The translations under genes and the position numbers were made by a program. Of a stretch of DNA of 64,000 nt, positions 51,226-60,546 are shown in pieces. How positions within the stretch are numbered: the stretch's first letter is position 1; every line of letters begins with the position of its first letter. Source of the DNA: Algoriphagus machipongonensis (GTDB lineage: Bacteria > Bacteroidota > Bacteroidia > Cytophagales > Cyclobacteriaceae); the NCBI RefSeq assembly GCF_000166275.1, contig NZ_CM001023.1, positions 1,516,501 through 1,580,500 on the forward strand, given 5' to 3'. The notes beneath the pieces are model-generated. The model made no database searches. It saw nothing but the letters and a program-made list of their open reading frames with translations, and had not been told where the DNA came from.

Positions 51226-53376
51226 ATGAAAATAATTTTTAAACTTATTAGTCTATGTGTTTTGTCTTTATCATTTCAAGTGGCTTTTTCTCAGGAAAAG
51301 GCTACTGATTTAGTCAATCCATTTATTGGAACTGCACCACTAACAGATCCCGAGGTCATTGGCTACACACCTCCCAAGGATTGGAGAGTCTGGGCTGGAT
51401 TGACTTTTCCTGGAAGTGCCTTGCCCAATGCGATGGTCCAACTTAGTCCTATAACGAAATGGGGGTCAGGAGCAGGATATGAATATGAAGACTCTGAGAT
51501 TTTAGGTTTTGCTCATACGAATAAAGGCCATTGGAATCTTTGTAATCTTCCGGTATTGCCAATTTCTGCAGAGGCTGTTGCGCCTTTTAAGTCATCTTTT
51601 TCCCATGAAAATGAAAATGCCAGCCCTGGATATTATGACGTTTATCTAGATGACTATAAAGTGGGAGTGAAGTTGACTTCGACACTTCGAACAGGTCTCC
51701 ATGAGTATAGTTTTGACAATTCAAAAGGACGTAGAATTCTTTTTGGTTTAGGGAAAGCCAATAATGGAGTTTCTGATTGGGAAATCCGTTTAGTTGGTAC
51801 AAAAGCAGTGGCGGGTTTTCAAAGAGTAGGAAGGGATAAAGTTCATTTCTATGCTGAGTTAAGCCATGAGGTAAACGATTTGAAACTGGAAGCACAAGGA
51901 CAGAAGGACGGATTTGCTGTTCTTTCTCTATCCGATCAAGATGCAGGGGTAGTAACAATGAAAATCGGGATATCTTATGTGAGTATAGCTAATGCAAAAG
52001 AGAATCTGGAAAGTGAATCAATCGATGCCTCTTTTGAAGAAGTTCAAACTGCTGCAGAAAAGGAATGGGATGGTTTGCTGTCTAAGATTTCTGTAAAAAG
52101 CGATTCTCGTCGGGACAAGGAGATGTTCTATACCTCACTTTATCGTACTTTCCTTTGGCCGGCTTTACGCAGTGATGCAAATGGAGAGTTTTCAGATGAA
52201 GCTGGAAAGATTCAAAAACAGGATTTTAAGTATTATACCATTCCTTCACTTTGGGATACTTATAGAAATAAATTGGTTTTGTTAAGTATTCTGTCTCCTG
52301 AAGTAACGGGAGATGTGATCTCTTCCCTGATCAATCGAGCTGAAATTACTGGATTTGTTCCGACTTTCTTCCATGGAGATCATGGGGCGCCATTTATCGC
52401 CGGGTCTTACAAGAGAGGAATCAGTAATTTTGATGTGCAGAAAGCATACTCCTTCCTTTTGAATAACGCCTATAATGCCAAAGGGCCTAGAGCTCATGTG
52501 GAAGAGTACATTGCCAAAGGCTTTATCTCAGACCCTCAAGTAGAGAACCCACATGTGGAGACCAAAGCAAAGGCAGGAGTGTCCAAAACTTTGGAATATG
52601 CCTATGACGATTATTCCTTGGCGATTTTAGCAGATACACTAGGTGATAAAGAACATTTTCAAGATTTGATGAGTCGCTCCCAGAACTACAAGAATGTCTT
52701 CGATCCATCTATAAATTTTATGAGGGGAAGGCTGGAGAATGGAGATTGGATTTCTCCATTCGATACGGAGTATCCATATTATGAGTACATGTTCCGAGAA
52801 GCGAATGCCTGGCAAGTTTCTTTTTATGCTCCCCATGATATGCCTGGTCTAGTGAGTCTGTACGGTGGGCCAGACATGTTTGAGGAAAAGCTAGATGAGT
52901 TTTTTACCAAGCCTTGGAATCCAAATCATATTGCCAGAAATGTTTCCACTTTTATCGGTCAGTATTGTCAGGGAAACCAGCCTGATCACGAGGCTCCTTT
53001 TGCCTATTACTATGTGAACAAGCCAGAAAAATCACAGGCAATTCTGGATAAGATCATGAACGAGCTGTATGGTATTGGGCCAGAGGGTTTGGCGCTTTCT
53101 GGTATGGATGATGCCGGTGAAATGTCTTCTTGGTTTGTGTGCGCTGCTGTGGGTCTGTACCCCATGTCTCCAGCTGACGCGGATTATTTGGTGACTGTGC
53201 CACTATTTGACGATGTAACTTGGAAGGTGGATAATGGAAATGACTTAGTGATCCTCAATCCAAATAGAGGAAGAAAATTACAAGAGATCAAAGTCAATGG
53301 AAAGACTCTAGATGGATATTTTGTAGGGCATGACTTATTTAGAAAAGGTGGGAAGATCGAGTTGGTGACGAATTGA
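51226..53376 (+). CDS. GH92 family alpha-mannosidase-like glycoside hydrolase
   Basis: Exo-acting alpha-mannosidase family that is calcium-dependent and common in Bacteroidota that degrade N-glycans or yeast mannan. Signal peptide about 1-22 (VAFSQ), the N-terminal beta domain (VNPFIGTAP, about 29-37, then PNAMVQLSP), and the helical barrel with FVPTFFHGDHGAPFIAGSY (about 378-396), NEPDHEAPFAYYY-type block QPDHEAPFAYYY (about 586-597) and EMSSWFVCAAVGLYPM (about 630-645). 716 residues, full length. No SusC/SusD pair is adjacent. Confidence 0.93.
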   Translation: MKIIFKLISLCVLSLSFQVAFSQEKATDLVNPFIGTAPLTDPEVIGYTPPKDWRVWAGLTFPGSALPNAMVQLSPITKWGSGAGYEYEDSEILGFAHTNKGHWNLCNLPVLPISAEAVAPFKSSFSHENENASPGYYDVYLDDYKVGVKLTSTLRTGLHEYSFDNSKGRRILFGLGKANNGVSDWEIRLVGTKAVAGFQRVGRDKVHFYAELSHEVNDLKLEAQGQKDGFAVLSLSDQDAGVVTMKIGISYVSIANAKENLESESIDASFEEVQTAAEKEWDGLLSKISVKSDSRRDKEMFYTSLYRTFLWPALRSDANGEFSDEAGKIQKQDFKYYTIPSLWDTYRNKLVLLSILSPEVTGDVISSLINRAEITGFVPTFFHGDHGAPFIAGSYKRGISNFDVQKAYSFLLNNAYNAKGPRAHVEEYIAKGFISDPQVENPHVETKAKAGVSKTLEYAYDDYSLAILADTLGDKEHFQDLMSRSQNYKNVFDPSINFMRGRLENGDWISPFDTEYPYYEYMFREANAWQVSFYAPHDMPGLVSLYGGPDMFEEKLDEFFTKPWNPNHIARNVSTFIGQYCQGNQPDHEAPFAYYYVNKPEKSQAILDKIMNELYGIGPEGLALSGMDDAGEMSSWFVCAAVGLYPMSPADADYLVTVPLFDDVTWKVDNGNDLVILNPNRGRKLQEIKVNGKTLDGYFVGHDLFRKGGKIELVTN

Positions 53377-53684
53377 ATTGACAATTTTCAATGATCTGGG
53401 AGCAAAGCTAAAAGTCGAAGAATATATCAATTTGAATAAGGGAGAGTTTTATGCCAGCTGAGCGCTTTTGACCGTTCCAGAAAGTACTCTATAGCTTAAC
53501 ACTAATAACAGGCAGAACCAAAATGAAAATGCATATAATAAGGTTTGGTTTCTAAATCCAGTCCATTGAAACCACTCTAATAGCAATACAATCTGACTAA
53601 TCCCTTTGCTCAGCTGCTCTCCAGTCTTTTAGCTTTTCTCACAAAAACCTTTCATTCTCTCCCAATTTTTCAGACTTTTCTGAG
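53377..53684. other. 308-base spacer between GH92 and glutaminase genes
   Basis: No gene, strong hairpin or repeat was seen. It presumably contains the glsA promoter, but no exact TAnnTTTG element was identified. Confidence 0.5.
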
Positions 53685-54599
53685 ATGGATTACCAGCAGC
53701 TAATAGAAGAAGTTTACCAAGAGGTTCAGGAAGAGAATTTAAAAGGCAAAGTCGCAGACTATATTCCTGAAATTGCCACGGTTGATCCGAACCAGTTTGG
53801 CATTGCTCTGGTAGATATCAAAGGAAATGTCTTTGGTGTAGGAGATCATCAGAAACCATTTTCTATTCAAAGTATCAGTAAGGTTCACACCCTTACCATG
53901 GTGTTTAATTTTTTTAATTCAAAGCTTTGGACTCGTGTCAATGTGGAGCCTAGTGGCGACCCTTTCAATTCCATTGCGCAGCTAGAATACGAGAAAGGGA
54001 TTCCTAGAAATCCCTTTATTAATGCAGGGGCTCTGGTAATTACCGATGCCCTTTGTAGCAAATTTGAGAAACCTATAGAGCAAGTGTCGGCTTTTATTAA
54101 TGAGCTCGCAGGAGAGACATGTGTGATGGTCAATAATGATGTTAAGAATTCAGAAATGGATCATGGGGAAAGAAATACGGCTTTAGCTTACTTTTTAAAG
54201 TCCTTCAAAAATTTCAATAACCCAATAGATCAAGTGTTGGAAGTTTATTTTTCCCATTGTGCTATGGAAATGAGCTGTGTTGATCTTGCAAAATCCTTCT
54301 CTTTTTTAGCAAATGATGGTTATTCAATTTTTGCAGATCGGCAGGTTTTGACAGAAAGCCAGTCTCGCAGAGTAAATGCATTAATGCTGACTTGTGGATT
54401 TTATGATGAAGCAGGTGAATTTGCTTATAAGGTTGGACTCCCTGGGAAAAGTGGCGTAGGAGGTGGAGTAGCGGCTGTGATGCCTCATAAGTTCAGTATT
54501 GCCGTTTGGAGTCCAGAACTCAATGAGAAAGGGAATTCTGTCAAAGCGATTCGTGCTTTGGAGCTATTGACCGATAAGCTATCCTTTTCATTGTTTTAA
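53685..54599 (+). CDS. glsA: glutaminase (serine-dependent beta-lactamase fold)
   Basis: Hydrolyses glutamine to glutamate and ammonia. The 304 residues show the SxxK nucleophile pair Ser63/Lys66 (FSIQSISKVHTL), NPFINAGALV (about 106-115), the catalytic Tyr region and the KSGVGGG loop near 255. Monocistronic. Usual bacterial length. Confidence 0.96.
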   Translation: MDYQQLIEEVYQEVQEENLKGKVADYIPEIATVDPNQFGIALVDIKGNVFGVGDHQKPFSIQSISKVHTLTMVFNFFNSKLWTRVNVEPSGDPFNSIAQLEYEKGIPRNPFINAGALVITDALCSKFEKPIEQVSAFINELAGETCVMVNNDVKNSEMDHGERNTALAYFLKSFKNFNNPIDQVLEVYFSHCAMEMSCVDLAKSFSFLANDGYSIFADRQVLTESQSRRVNALMLTCGFYDEAGEFAYKVGLPGKSGVGGGVAAVMPHKFSIAVWSPELNEKGNSVKAIRALELLTDKLSFSLF

Positions 54600-54662
54600 A
54601 TTTGTAACAAAACTTCTTTTGGTTCTCTTTTTGATGCAAATTCAATAAAGGCTCACTTCCTA

Positions 54663-55253
54663 ATGAGAATGTTACGGTTTTACTTTCTGTTTCTAACTTT
54701 ATTTCTGTGTGGATTTTTGTCCCATGCACAGAATAAAGGACCCGGTTTTGGAGTAAAGGGAGGTGTCAACTATGCAACATCAGGAAAGTATTTTACTGAT
54801 GCCGGATCCATTTGGAAAAACCCACAAGCTTCAACGGGTTATCATTTTGGAGCCTTTTATAAATTGGGGAATTACGACTTATTTCTTCGTCCTGAGCTAA
54901 TTTATTCCAATACGAAATTTGATGCTGGAGTTGGGACGGTGAAATTGCGACGCCTAGATGCTCCGGTATTAGTAGGGATGAATTTTTTTAAATTCATCAG
55001 CTTGGTGGGAGGCCCTTCATTTCATTATAGCCTAAAAGACAACTATTCTGACTTTTTTGAAAATTCACCCAACAAAAAACTGTTTTTGGGGTACCAGTTT
55101 GGGTTAGGGTTTAATGTAGGTCCAGTAGGCTTAGATTTAAGGTATGAACGTGTTCTCAATGATCAGAAAATGACCTTAGATCAGTTTTTGAAAAGGAAGG
55201 ATAAATTTAGAACAGAGCAGATAATTTTAGGACTGTCCTTTCAGATCAAGTAA
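54663..55253 (+). CDS. outer-membrane beta-barrel protein, PorT-like
   Basis: Signal peptide (about 1-23, CGFLSHAQ) then alternating beta strands: GFGVKGGVNYATSG (about 29-42), YHFGAFYKLGNYDLFLRPEL (about 61-80), and the terminal strand EQIILGLSFQIK. 196 residues, matching the eight-stranded PorT/OmpA-like barrel class. Function unknown; a passive outer-membrane role is typical. Confidence 0.8.
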   Translation: MRMLRFYFLFLTLFLCGFLSHAQNKGPGFGVKGGVNYATSGKYFTDAGSIWKNPQASTGYHFGAFYKLGNYDLFLRPELIYSNTKFDAGVGTVKLRRLDAPVLVGMNFFKFISLVGGPSFHYSLKDNYSDFFENSPNKKLFLGYQFGLGFNVGPVGLDLRYERVLNDQKMTLDQFLKRKDKFRTEQIILGLSFQIK

Positions 55254-55261
55254 TTTCAGAT

Positions 55262-55927
55262 TTAATCCTCTACAAGGAAAGGAGTGAAAATTTCCTTCCA
55301 CAAAGAATATCCTTTTTCATTCATATGAAGGTTGTCCTCGATGAAAATATCGTTTCTTGGCTTCCCTGTTTTGTCTAGCATGATATCCCACACATTGACG
55401 AAGTTTACATTGTCATGAGCCGTGCAGTATTGTCTCATCAAATCATTCAAAACTAGGTAGGAGGTCTTTAATTCCCATCGGGATATACTTGGTTTTGCTG
55501 CAATGAGGTTGACAGTGGTATTCGGGAGTTGCTTCTGAATTCGGGTTACAATTTCATCCAACGTTTTCATGACTTCAGTGGCGGTTTTTCCTCCGTTGAT
55601 ATCATTGTCCCCTTCATAAATAAATACTTTTGAAGGCTCAAAGCGTAAGACCGCAGGGAATAGTTGAGCAGATAAATCCTCCGCTGTAGAACCGCCAAAG
55701 CCGGTGTTAATGATAGGGACTTCAGGAAACTGTGCTTGAAGGTTTTTCCACATTCTTATACTGGAACTGCCAGTGAAAAGCACGCTTCCTTTTGACCAGC
55801 CTTTATTATCTACCTCTTGGCTAATTTGAGCGATTTCCTGATCAAATCTATTTTCTTGAGCAAAGAGATTTGCAGTTGCTGTTAAGCTCAAAAATAGGAC
55901 TAAGGTTACTAGGGTTTTAAGTTTCAT
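55262..55927 (-). CDS. SGNH/GDSL hydrolase family esterase
   Basis: Signal peptide (about 1-23, TANLFAQ). Block I SVLFTGSSSIRMWKNL has the nucleophile Ser54 region, block II NTGFGGSTAEDL, block III YEGDNDING and block V DNLHMNEKGY with the Asp/His pair. 221 residues; all four blocks present. Likely a periplasmic esterase of the GDSL type; substrate unknown. Confidence 0.9.
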   Translation of the reverse strand: MKLKTLVTLVLFLSLTATANLFAQENRFDQEIAQISQEVDNKGWSKGSVLFTGSSSIRMWKNLQAQFPEVPIINTGFGGSTAEDLSAQLFPAVLRFEPSKVFIYEGDNDINGGKTATEVMKTLDEIVTRIQKQLPNTTVNLIAAKPSISRWELKTSYLVLNDLMRQYCTAHDNVNFVNVWDIMLDKTGKPRNDIFIEDNLHMNEKGYSLWKEIFTPFLVED

Positions 55928-55970
55928 AAACTAAATATATTTCTTTTTCTGAGATGATCAATAACGTCCA

Positions 55971-56070
55971 TAAAATGCTCATTCTCGTACAGTACGGACA
56001 TTTTATCGATTTGTTCAAAATCAATTCTAGCCCAAAATTTCAGTAAAAAACTACTTTAATGAGCATTTTA
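55971..56070. promoter_or_regulatory. 13-bp inverted repeat in a divergent intergenic region
   Basis: TAAAATGCTCATT (55971-55983) and AATGAGCATTTTA (56058-56070) are perfect reverse complements separated by 74 bases, between the SGNH hydrolase (minus) and DUF4407 (plus) genes. A shared operator pair or a degenerate mobile-element end are both possible. Confidence 0.5.
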
Positions 56071-56167
56071 GAATGATTTCGTCACATTTCGACTTTTCGA
56101 ATGTCTAATTTAACTTTTTTGGAGAAGTTTTAGCGTTATAAGTCCAGACTCATCCAAATAATCACTT

Positions 56168-57289
56168 ATGTCTCAAGTAACTCGCTTCTTTTGGTTTTGT
56201 AGTGGAGCTAACTTTTCACTATTAAAACGCTCGCCGACAGAATCAAATAAATATATAGGAATTGGTGCTACCGTGTTTTTCACTGGAGTGCTCGCAGCTT
56301 TGGCTGCAGGGTATGCGCTCTTTACCGTTTTTCAATCTATTTGGCCCGCCATGTTCTTTGGCTTGCTATGGGGGCTTATGATATTCAATCTGGATAGGTT
56401 TATCGTTTCCAGTATGCGAAAAAAGGAAAATTCCTGGTCCGAATGGAAATTGGCGATTCCTCGTTTGGTTCTAGCGGTCCTTTTGGCTTTGGTTATTTCT
56501 AAACCACTTGAGCTAAAAATGTTTGAACGTGAAATCAATAGAAAGATTGATGAAAAGCGAACAGAGTTTATTGCTCAATCTAAAGCAAATTTGGCGAAGG
56601 GGTTTCCTGAAATCCAAGAGCTTGAAGGCAAAATTGAAGTGCTTAAAATTGAAGTGAGTGAAGCTGAGAGTTTTCGGGATCAAGTTCAAGATGAGTATGA
56701 TGCTGAGAGATTTGGCGAAAAGACTTCCAGTACTAGTGGGATTGTTGGGATTGGTACCAATGCTAAAAAGAAAGAGGAGCAATTGGATGCTGCACAGGTG
56801 GCTTTGGATAAGTTGAAGGCTAGGAATCAGATCAGAATAGATACCCTTGAAGCCCAGATTAGAGACTTTATGGCTTTAAGACAAGCCGAATTTGAAAAAC
56901 AACAACCTGGAATTGAAGGGTTTGATGGGTTAGCAGCTAGAATGGAAGCTTTGGCAGTATTGACGGAGGAAAGTTCTGCGATGGCGATGGCTAATATTTT
57001 TATTATGCTCTTGTTTATCGCCATTGAGACATCTCCAATCTTTGTGAAATTGATTTCTCCAAGAGGGCCTTATGATGAATACCTAGAATTGCATGAAGAT
57101 AAAGTGAAGCTTTTCAAAGGAGAAAAATGGACCTTTGCAAAAGGTGAGTCTGAGTCTAGGGTTGATTATTTTCAAGAAACACATTTCTATGCTACTGATT
57201 TGAATAAAGTAAAAACTAACAGGAAAAATAAAGTAAAGACTGAATACGAAATTGAGGAGATAGAATCCAAGTTTGGAAAGAAAGTATAG
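56168..57289 (+). CDS. DUF4407 domain membrane protein
   Basis: The 373 residues open with FFWFCSGANFSLLKRSPTES (about 7-26), followed by transmembrane helices (about 33-52, 56-73 and 98-114), the DRFIVSSM loop between the second and third helices, a long charged coiled-coil stretch (about 120-250) and a last helix (about 273-290). This is the DUF4407 layout. Function unknown. Confidence 0.88.
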   Translation: MSQVTRFFWFCSGANFSLLKRSPTESNKYIGIGATVFFTGVLAALAAGYALFTVFQSIWPAMFFGLLWGLMIFNLDRFIVSSMRKKENSWSEWKLAIPRLVLAVLLALVISKPLELKMFEREINRKIDEKRTEFIAQSKANLAKGFPEIQELEGKIEVLKIEVSEAESFRDQVQDEYDAERFGEKTSSTSGIVGIGTNAKKKEEQLDAAQVALDKLKARNQIRIDTLEAQIRDFMALRQAEFEKQQPGIEGFDGLAARMEALAVLTEESSAMAMANIFIMLLFIAIETSPIFVKLISPRGPYDEYLELHEDKVKLFKGEKWTFAKGESESRVDYFQETHFYATDLNKVKTNRKNKVKTEYEIEEIESKFGKKV

Positions 57290-57300
57290 TCAAAATGAAG

Positions 57301-57332
57301 AGGTGTTTTCTAAAATTGGAAACACCTTTTTT
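57301..57332 (+). terminator. intrinsic terminator after the DUF4407 gene
   Basis: AGGTGTTT pairs with AAACACCT, with a short imperfect extension and T run after it. Confidence 0.8.
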
Positions 57333-57359
57333 GTCTTTTAGGTCAAAATTAGGAAGTCG

Positions 57360-58115
57360 TTAAATCACTTTTTGGGCGACTGAGTCCAATTGATCCATGG
57401 TTTTGCTGACTGATTTCCATTCTGCGAATCCAATGATTTTGATAAGAAAGCTTAAGAATTTACCTGGGTTGATCAGCTTTCTAGCAAGATTAGAAATGTT
57501 ATTGTCTCTGTCCTGAATTTGGAAGTTTTTATCAGTTGCTGCGTGGTATTCACCAGCATATTTCCAAGCTCCGTCTCTTGCCAATTGAATTGAAAAATTC
57601 AGCAGCATTTCATCTCTTCCCTTAGCAAGTGGAATCAAAAGGCCAAAAACAGGAGATACAGTACTGATATTAGCTTTTACTCCATCTACTAGTTCAGCAA
57701 GGATCGAATTAATTTTGTTGAAGTCATTTTGAATCCCCAGCAAAGGTTCATCTCCTACAGTATCAGCGGCCGAAATACCTAAGTCCAGATTAATGTGAGC
57801 ATTGATCCCTAGAAATAGGTGTTGCAAAACAAGGTGTTTGCTTGATTGGCTCGCTTCAAATGCTTCTAGCCAACTTCTCGTTAGGGTTTGATTATTTTTC
57901 CATTGATTGTATGCATCGATAAACCTACCTGCAAATAGTACATCTAGTTTTTCCATTCTAGGATTATCTTCGAATTCCTCTGCAAGAATTCCCTGTTTTA
58001 TCCTGCGAGTCACTTGTCTATAGAGAATGGCGAAATACCCAACTCTAGAATTTTGAGACTTGCACTCGGCTACAATCTCATCCATTCTGATTAAAACTTC
58101 ATCAATGTTTTTCAT
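57360..58115 (-). CDS. DUF5995 family protein
   Basis: The 251 residues are all-helical and soluble: DEVLIRMDEIVAECKSQNSR (about 4-23), FAGRFIDAYNQW (about 75-86) and QHLFLGINAHINLDLGISAA (about 118-137), the last holding a His/Asn/Asp-rich conserved segment. This matches DUF5995. Biochemical role unknown. It lies 3 bases from the VIT1 gene, in an operon with the dipeptidase. Confidence 0.8.
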   Translation of the reverse strand: MKNIDEVLIRMDEIVAECKSQNSRVGYFAILYRQVTRRIKQGILAEEFEDNPRMEKLDVLFAGRFIDAYNQWKNNQTLTRSWLEAFEASQSSKHLVLQHLFLGINAHINLDLGISAADTVGDEPLLGIQNDFNKINSILAELVDGVKANISTVSPVFGLLIPLAKGRDEMLLNFSIQLARDGAWKYAGEYHAATDKNFQIQDRDNNISNLARKLINPGKFLSFLIKIIGFAEWKSVSKTMDQLDSVAQKVI

Positions 58116-58118
58116 AGG

Positions 58119-58844
58119 TTAATTGATAAAAAAGCGTTCTAAAAGATCCCCAACATAAAAGGCAACAACAGCTGCCAAAAGGCCTAGAGCTACCGTTTCT
58201 GCAATACTTCTAAATGCTGAGGTTTGATTTACAATGGACTTTAACCACCCGACGACCATAAAAGCCGCTCCGGTGAGGATACTCGTCCAAATAAAAATAT
58301 TAATGGAAATGGGGTTAAAGAAGTCCCATAAATATACCGTTAGGGGTATAAAGCCAACAATAATAAATGAGATGAAAGTTGCGAGACCAATTTTAAAAGG
58401 ACTCTTGGTTTCTTCCATCATATTCAGTTCATCTTTCATCATCTCTGCCACCCATAGGTCTTTATTGGAGGTGATTTGATCCACTACCTGCTCCAATAAT
58501 TCTCCTTTAAAACCTTTTGCTTCATAGATTTCACTGATTTCTTCTCTTTCTTTTTCGGGTAAGTTATCTACTTCCCAGTACTCGATAGCTTCGTGCTTTT
58601 TGAAGTTTTCCTTTTCGCTTTTTGCTGAAAGATAAGCTCCTACTGACATAGAGAACCCATCTGCCAATAAATTTGCAAAGCCTAAAATAATGATGATTCC
58701 AGGGTCTAAATCTGCTCCAAAGCCTCCAGCAACGACAGCAAATGTGGTCACCGCCCCATCTATTCCACCATATACAAATTCGCTCAGATATTCCTGTAGC
58801 TTCTTGAAATAAGTGCTTTGCTGGTGTATATGATCTTCATTCAT
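58119..58844 (-). CDS. VIT1/CCC1 family transporter
   Basis: The 241 residues have the family's first helix EFVYGGIDGAVTTFAVVAGG (about 17-36), the second NLLADGFSMSVGAYLSAKSE (about 58-77), an acidic cytoplasmic loop (about 80-145) that in the family binds metal, and three further helices. VIT1/CCC1 relatives move Fe2+ or Mn2+ out of the cytoplasm. It overlaps the dipeptidase gene by 4 bases. Confidence 0.9.
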   Translation of the reverse strand: MNEDHIHQQSTYFKKLQEYLSEFVYGGIDGAVTTFAVVAGGFGADLDPGIIIILGFANLLADGFSMSVGAYLSAKSEKENFKKHEAIEYWEVDNLPEKEREEISEIYEAKGFKGELLEQVVDQITSNKDLWVAEMMKDELNMMEETKSPFKIGLATFISFIIVGFIPLTVYLWDFFNPISINIFIWTSILTGAAFMVVGWLKSIVNQTSAFRSIAETVALGLLAAVVAFYVGDLLERFFIN

Positions 58845-60007
58845 TGGTCTAGATTTTTTAGAAAAAAGCGTTTCACATTTTCGCCCATTATTGCTTTGAT
58901 ATCTGCTTCAGAAAATCCTGCATTCATTAGTCCTTCTACTATGAGTGGCAAGCCTGTGATATCAAATGGAACTTCTACGGCTCCGTCATAATCAGAACCT
59001 AGGGCGATGTATTCAATTCCTACTAGGTCGCGCACATGTTTCATGCTTTCGATAATTCCTTCAAGCTCCGGTTCGCCTACTGCCATGTCAAAAAATGCGA
59101 TTCCAATTATTCCCCCGTTGGCTGCAATTCTTTTGATCTGCTCGTCAGTTAGGTTTCTTTGAGAATCTAAAACAGCCCTTACACCTATATGTGAGACCAT
59201 AACGGGTTTAGTAGTCATCTTCAATACATCGTCTACTATTGCAGGTGAGCAATGAGCCAAATCAATGAAAATATTGAGCTCATTCATTCTTTGAATCACC
59301 TCTTTACCAAAGGCTGTAAGTCCTGCTCCGTTTTCACCATGTGCAGACCCTCCTAGTTTGTTGTCAAAAAAGTGAGTTGGGCCAATCATCCGGATTCCAG
59401 CTTCATAGACTTTATCCAGATTATCTAATTCTCCTTCCAAAGCATGAGCTCCTTCAATCCCAAGCATTGCTCCTACTACCGATGGATCTTTTTTCCTTGC
59501 GCTGATGAGTTGCTCTAGATCAGTTCGGTCTTTTACAAAAATCACCTGCCCCTCTTCTTTCTCAATAAACTTGTGAAGGTTTTCGGCTTGAGCAAGAGTG
59601 CGATTGATAAGGCTGAACCAGTTGCTTGGAGGATCCCCTTTTGCGATAGTTAGCGGCGTAATATTGTCAAAAGCATCCGCACTATTGCTTTTCATATTTT
59701 GACCTGCTGGTGATTTCGAAACAATTGTAAACATTTCTAAACCGACATTCGCTTCCCTCATTCTAGGGAAGTCAACATGGCCTCTATCACCACGTTTTCT
59801 CAAATTTCTTCCCCATAATAAAGCATCGCAATGCAGGTCTGAAATAAAATCCAACCGGTCATATAGGGCTTGGGCTTCTGGAGAAACAGAGTAAGGTGGG
59901 GCTGATTTGACTGGGTTTCTTTGCTCCTCAATATAGGGTGGGACAAAAACTGTGACTGCAAAAAGCAGGAGTATAATTACTCCTATAGCAAATATTAATT
60001 TCTTCAT
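58841..60007 (-). CDS. membrane dipeptidase, M19 family
   Basis: Zinc dipeptidase related to renal dipeptidase. N-terminal membrane anchor (about 5-24). Metal-binding residues in DLHCDALLWGR (about 57-67), GIEGAHALEGE (about 173-183), FIDLAHCS (about 247-254) and VMVSHIGVRAV (about 272-282), and GSDYDGAVEVPF near 342. 388 residues, full length. First gene of the dipeptidase-VIT1-DUF5995 run. Confidence 0.93.
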   Translation of the reverse strand: MKKLIFAIGVIILLLFAVTVFVPPYIEEQRNPVKSAPPYSVSPEAQALYDRLDFISDLHCDALLWGRNLRKRGDRGHVDFPRMREANVGLEMFTIVSKSPAGQNMKSNSADAFDNITPLTIAKGDPPSNWFSLINRTLAQAENLHKFIEKEEGQVIFVKDRTDLEQLISARKKDPSVVGAMLGIEGAHALEGELDNLDKVYEAGIRMIGPTHFFDNKLGGSAHGENGAGLTAFGKEVIQRMNELNIFIDLAHCSPAIVDDVLKMTTKPVMVSHIGVRAVLDSQRNLTDEQIKRIAANGGIIGIAFFDMAVGEPELEGIIESMKHVRDLVGIEYIALGSDYDGAVEVPFDITGLPLIVEGLMNAGFSEADIKAIMGENVKRFFLKNLDQ

Positions 60008-60063
60008 AGCATAAGGTTGGGCTATTGAAGATAATGAAAATTGGAAAGTAAATGGGTAGAGAC

Positions 60064-60462
60064 TTAGTTTTCAGCTAAAATCTCTTCTCCAGTCTTCACG
60101 GGTGTCAAATTTCCTAGCTCTTCCATTGTGAATAATTTGGACCGAATCAAAAACCGAATACCCATTGGGATTTCAAGAGAAAAGCTACTACCTCTTCCGG
60201 GTGTTATATCTAGAGTCAATTGGGTGTGTTTCCAATATTCAAATTGGTCTGCACTCATAAAAAAATCACAGTTATAGACTTCTCCAAGCCAAATATCTTG
60301 GCTTCCAACCTTGAAATCTCCCTTTTCAAAACACATAGGTGAGGAGCCATCGCAGCAACCGCCGCTTTGGTGAAACATTAGCTCAGAGCCAAATCTTTTT
60401 CTCAAGGTGTCAATTACTTCTTTGGCTTGATCCGTGATCAATACTCTTTTAACAGTTTGCAT
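60064..60462 (-). CDS. DUF779 domain protein
   Basis: The 132 residues have a Cys-rich motif HQSGGCCDGSSPMCFEKGDF (32-51) that defines DUF779. These genes almost always follow an aldehyde/acetaldehyde dehydrogenase, as here, and are probably an accessory factor; the reaction is unknown. Separated from the dehydrogenase gene by a hairpin that may reduce expression. Confidence 0.88.
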   Translation of the reverse strand: MQTVKRVLITDQAKEVIDTLRKRFGSELMFHQSGGCCDGSSPMCFEKGDFKVGSQDIWLGEVYNCDFFMSADQFEYWKHTQLTLDITPGRGSSFSLEIPMGIRFLIRSKLFTMEELGNLTPVKTGEEILAEN

Positions 60463-60495
60463 AACTTTGGGTTTATGTATTGAATTTAATGAAAG

Positions 60496-60523
60496 AAAGG
60501 CAGGAGATAGTTCCCCTGCCTTT
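60496..60523 (-). terminator. hairpin between aldehyde dehydrogenase and DUF779
   Basis: AAAGGCAGG (60496-60504) pairs perfectly with CCTGCCTTT (60515-60523); only a broken T run follows on the minus strand, so it may be a partial terminator or a processing hairpin. Confidence 0.55.
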
Positions 60524-60546
60524 TCTGGAATTAGAGATTGACAATA

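Noticed and set aside
51587..51958. 123-codon open frame on the minus strand
   Set aside because: Antisense to the GH92 gene, whose domain motifs are continuous across this stretch.
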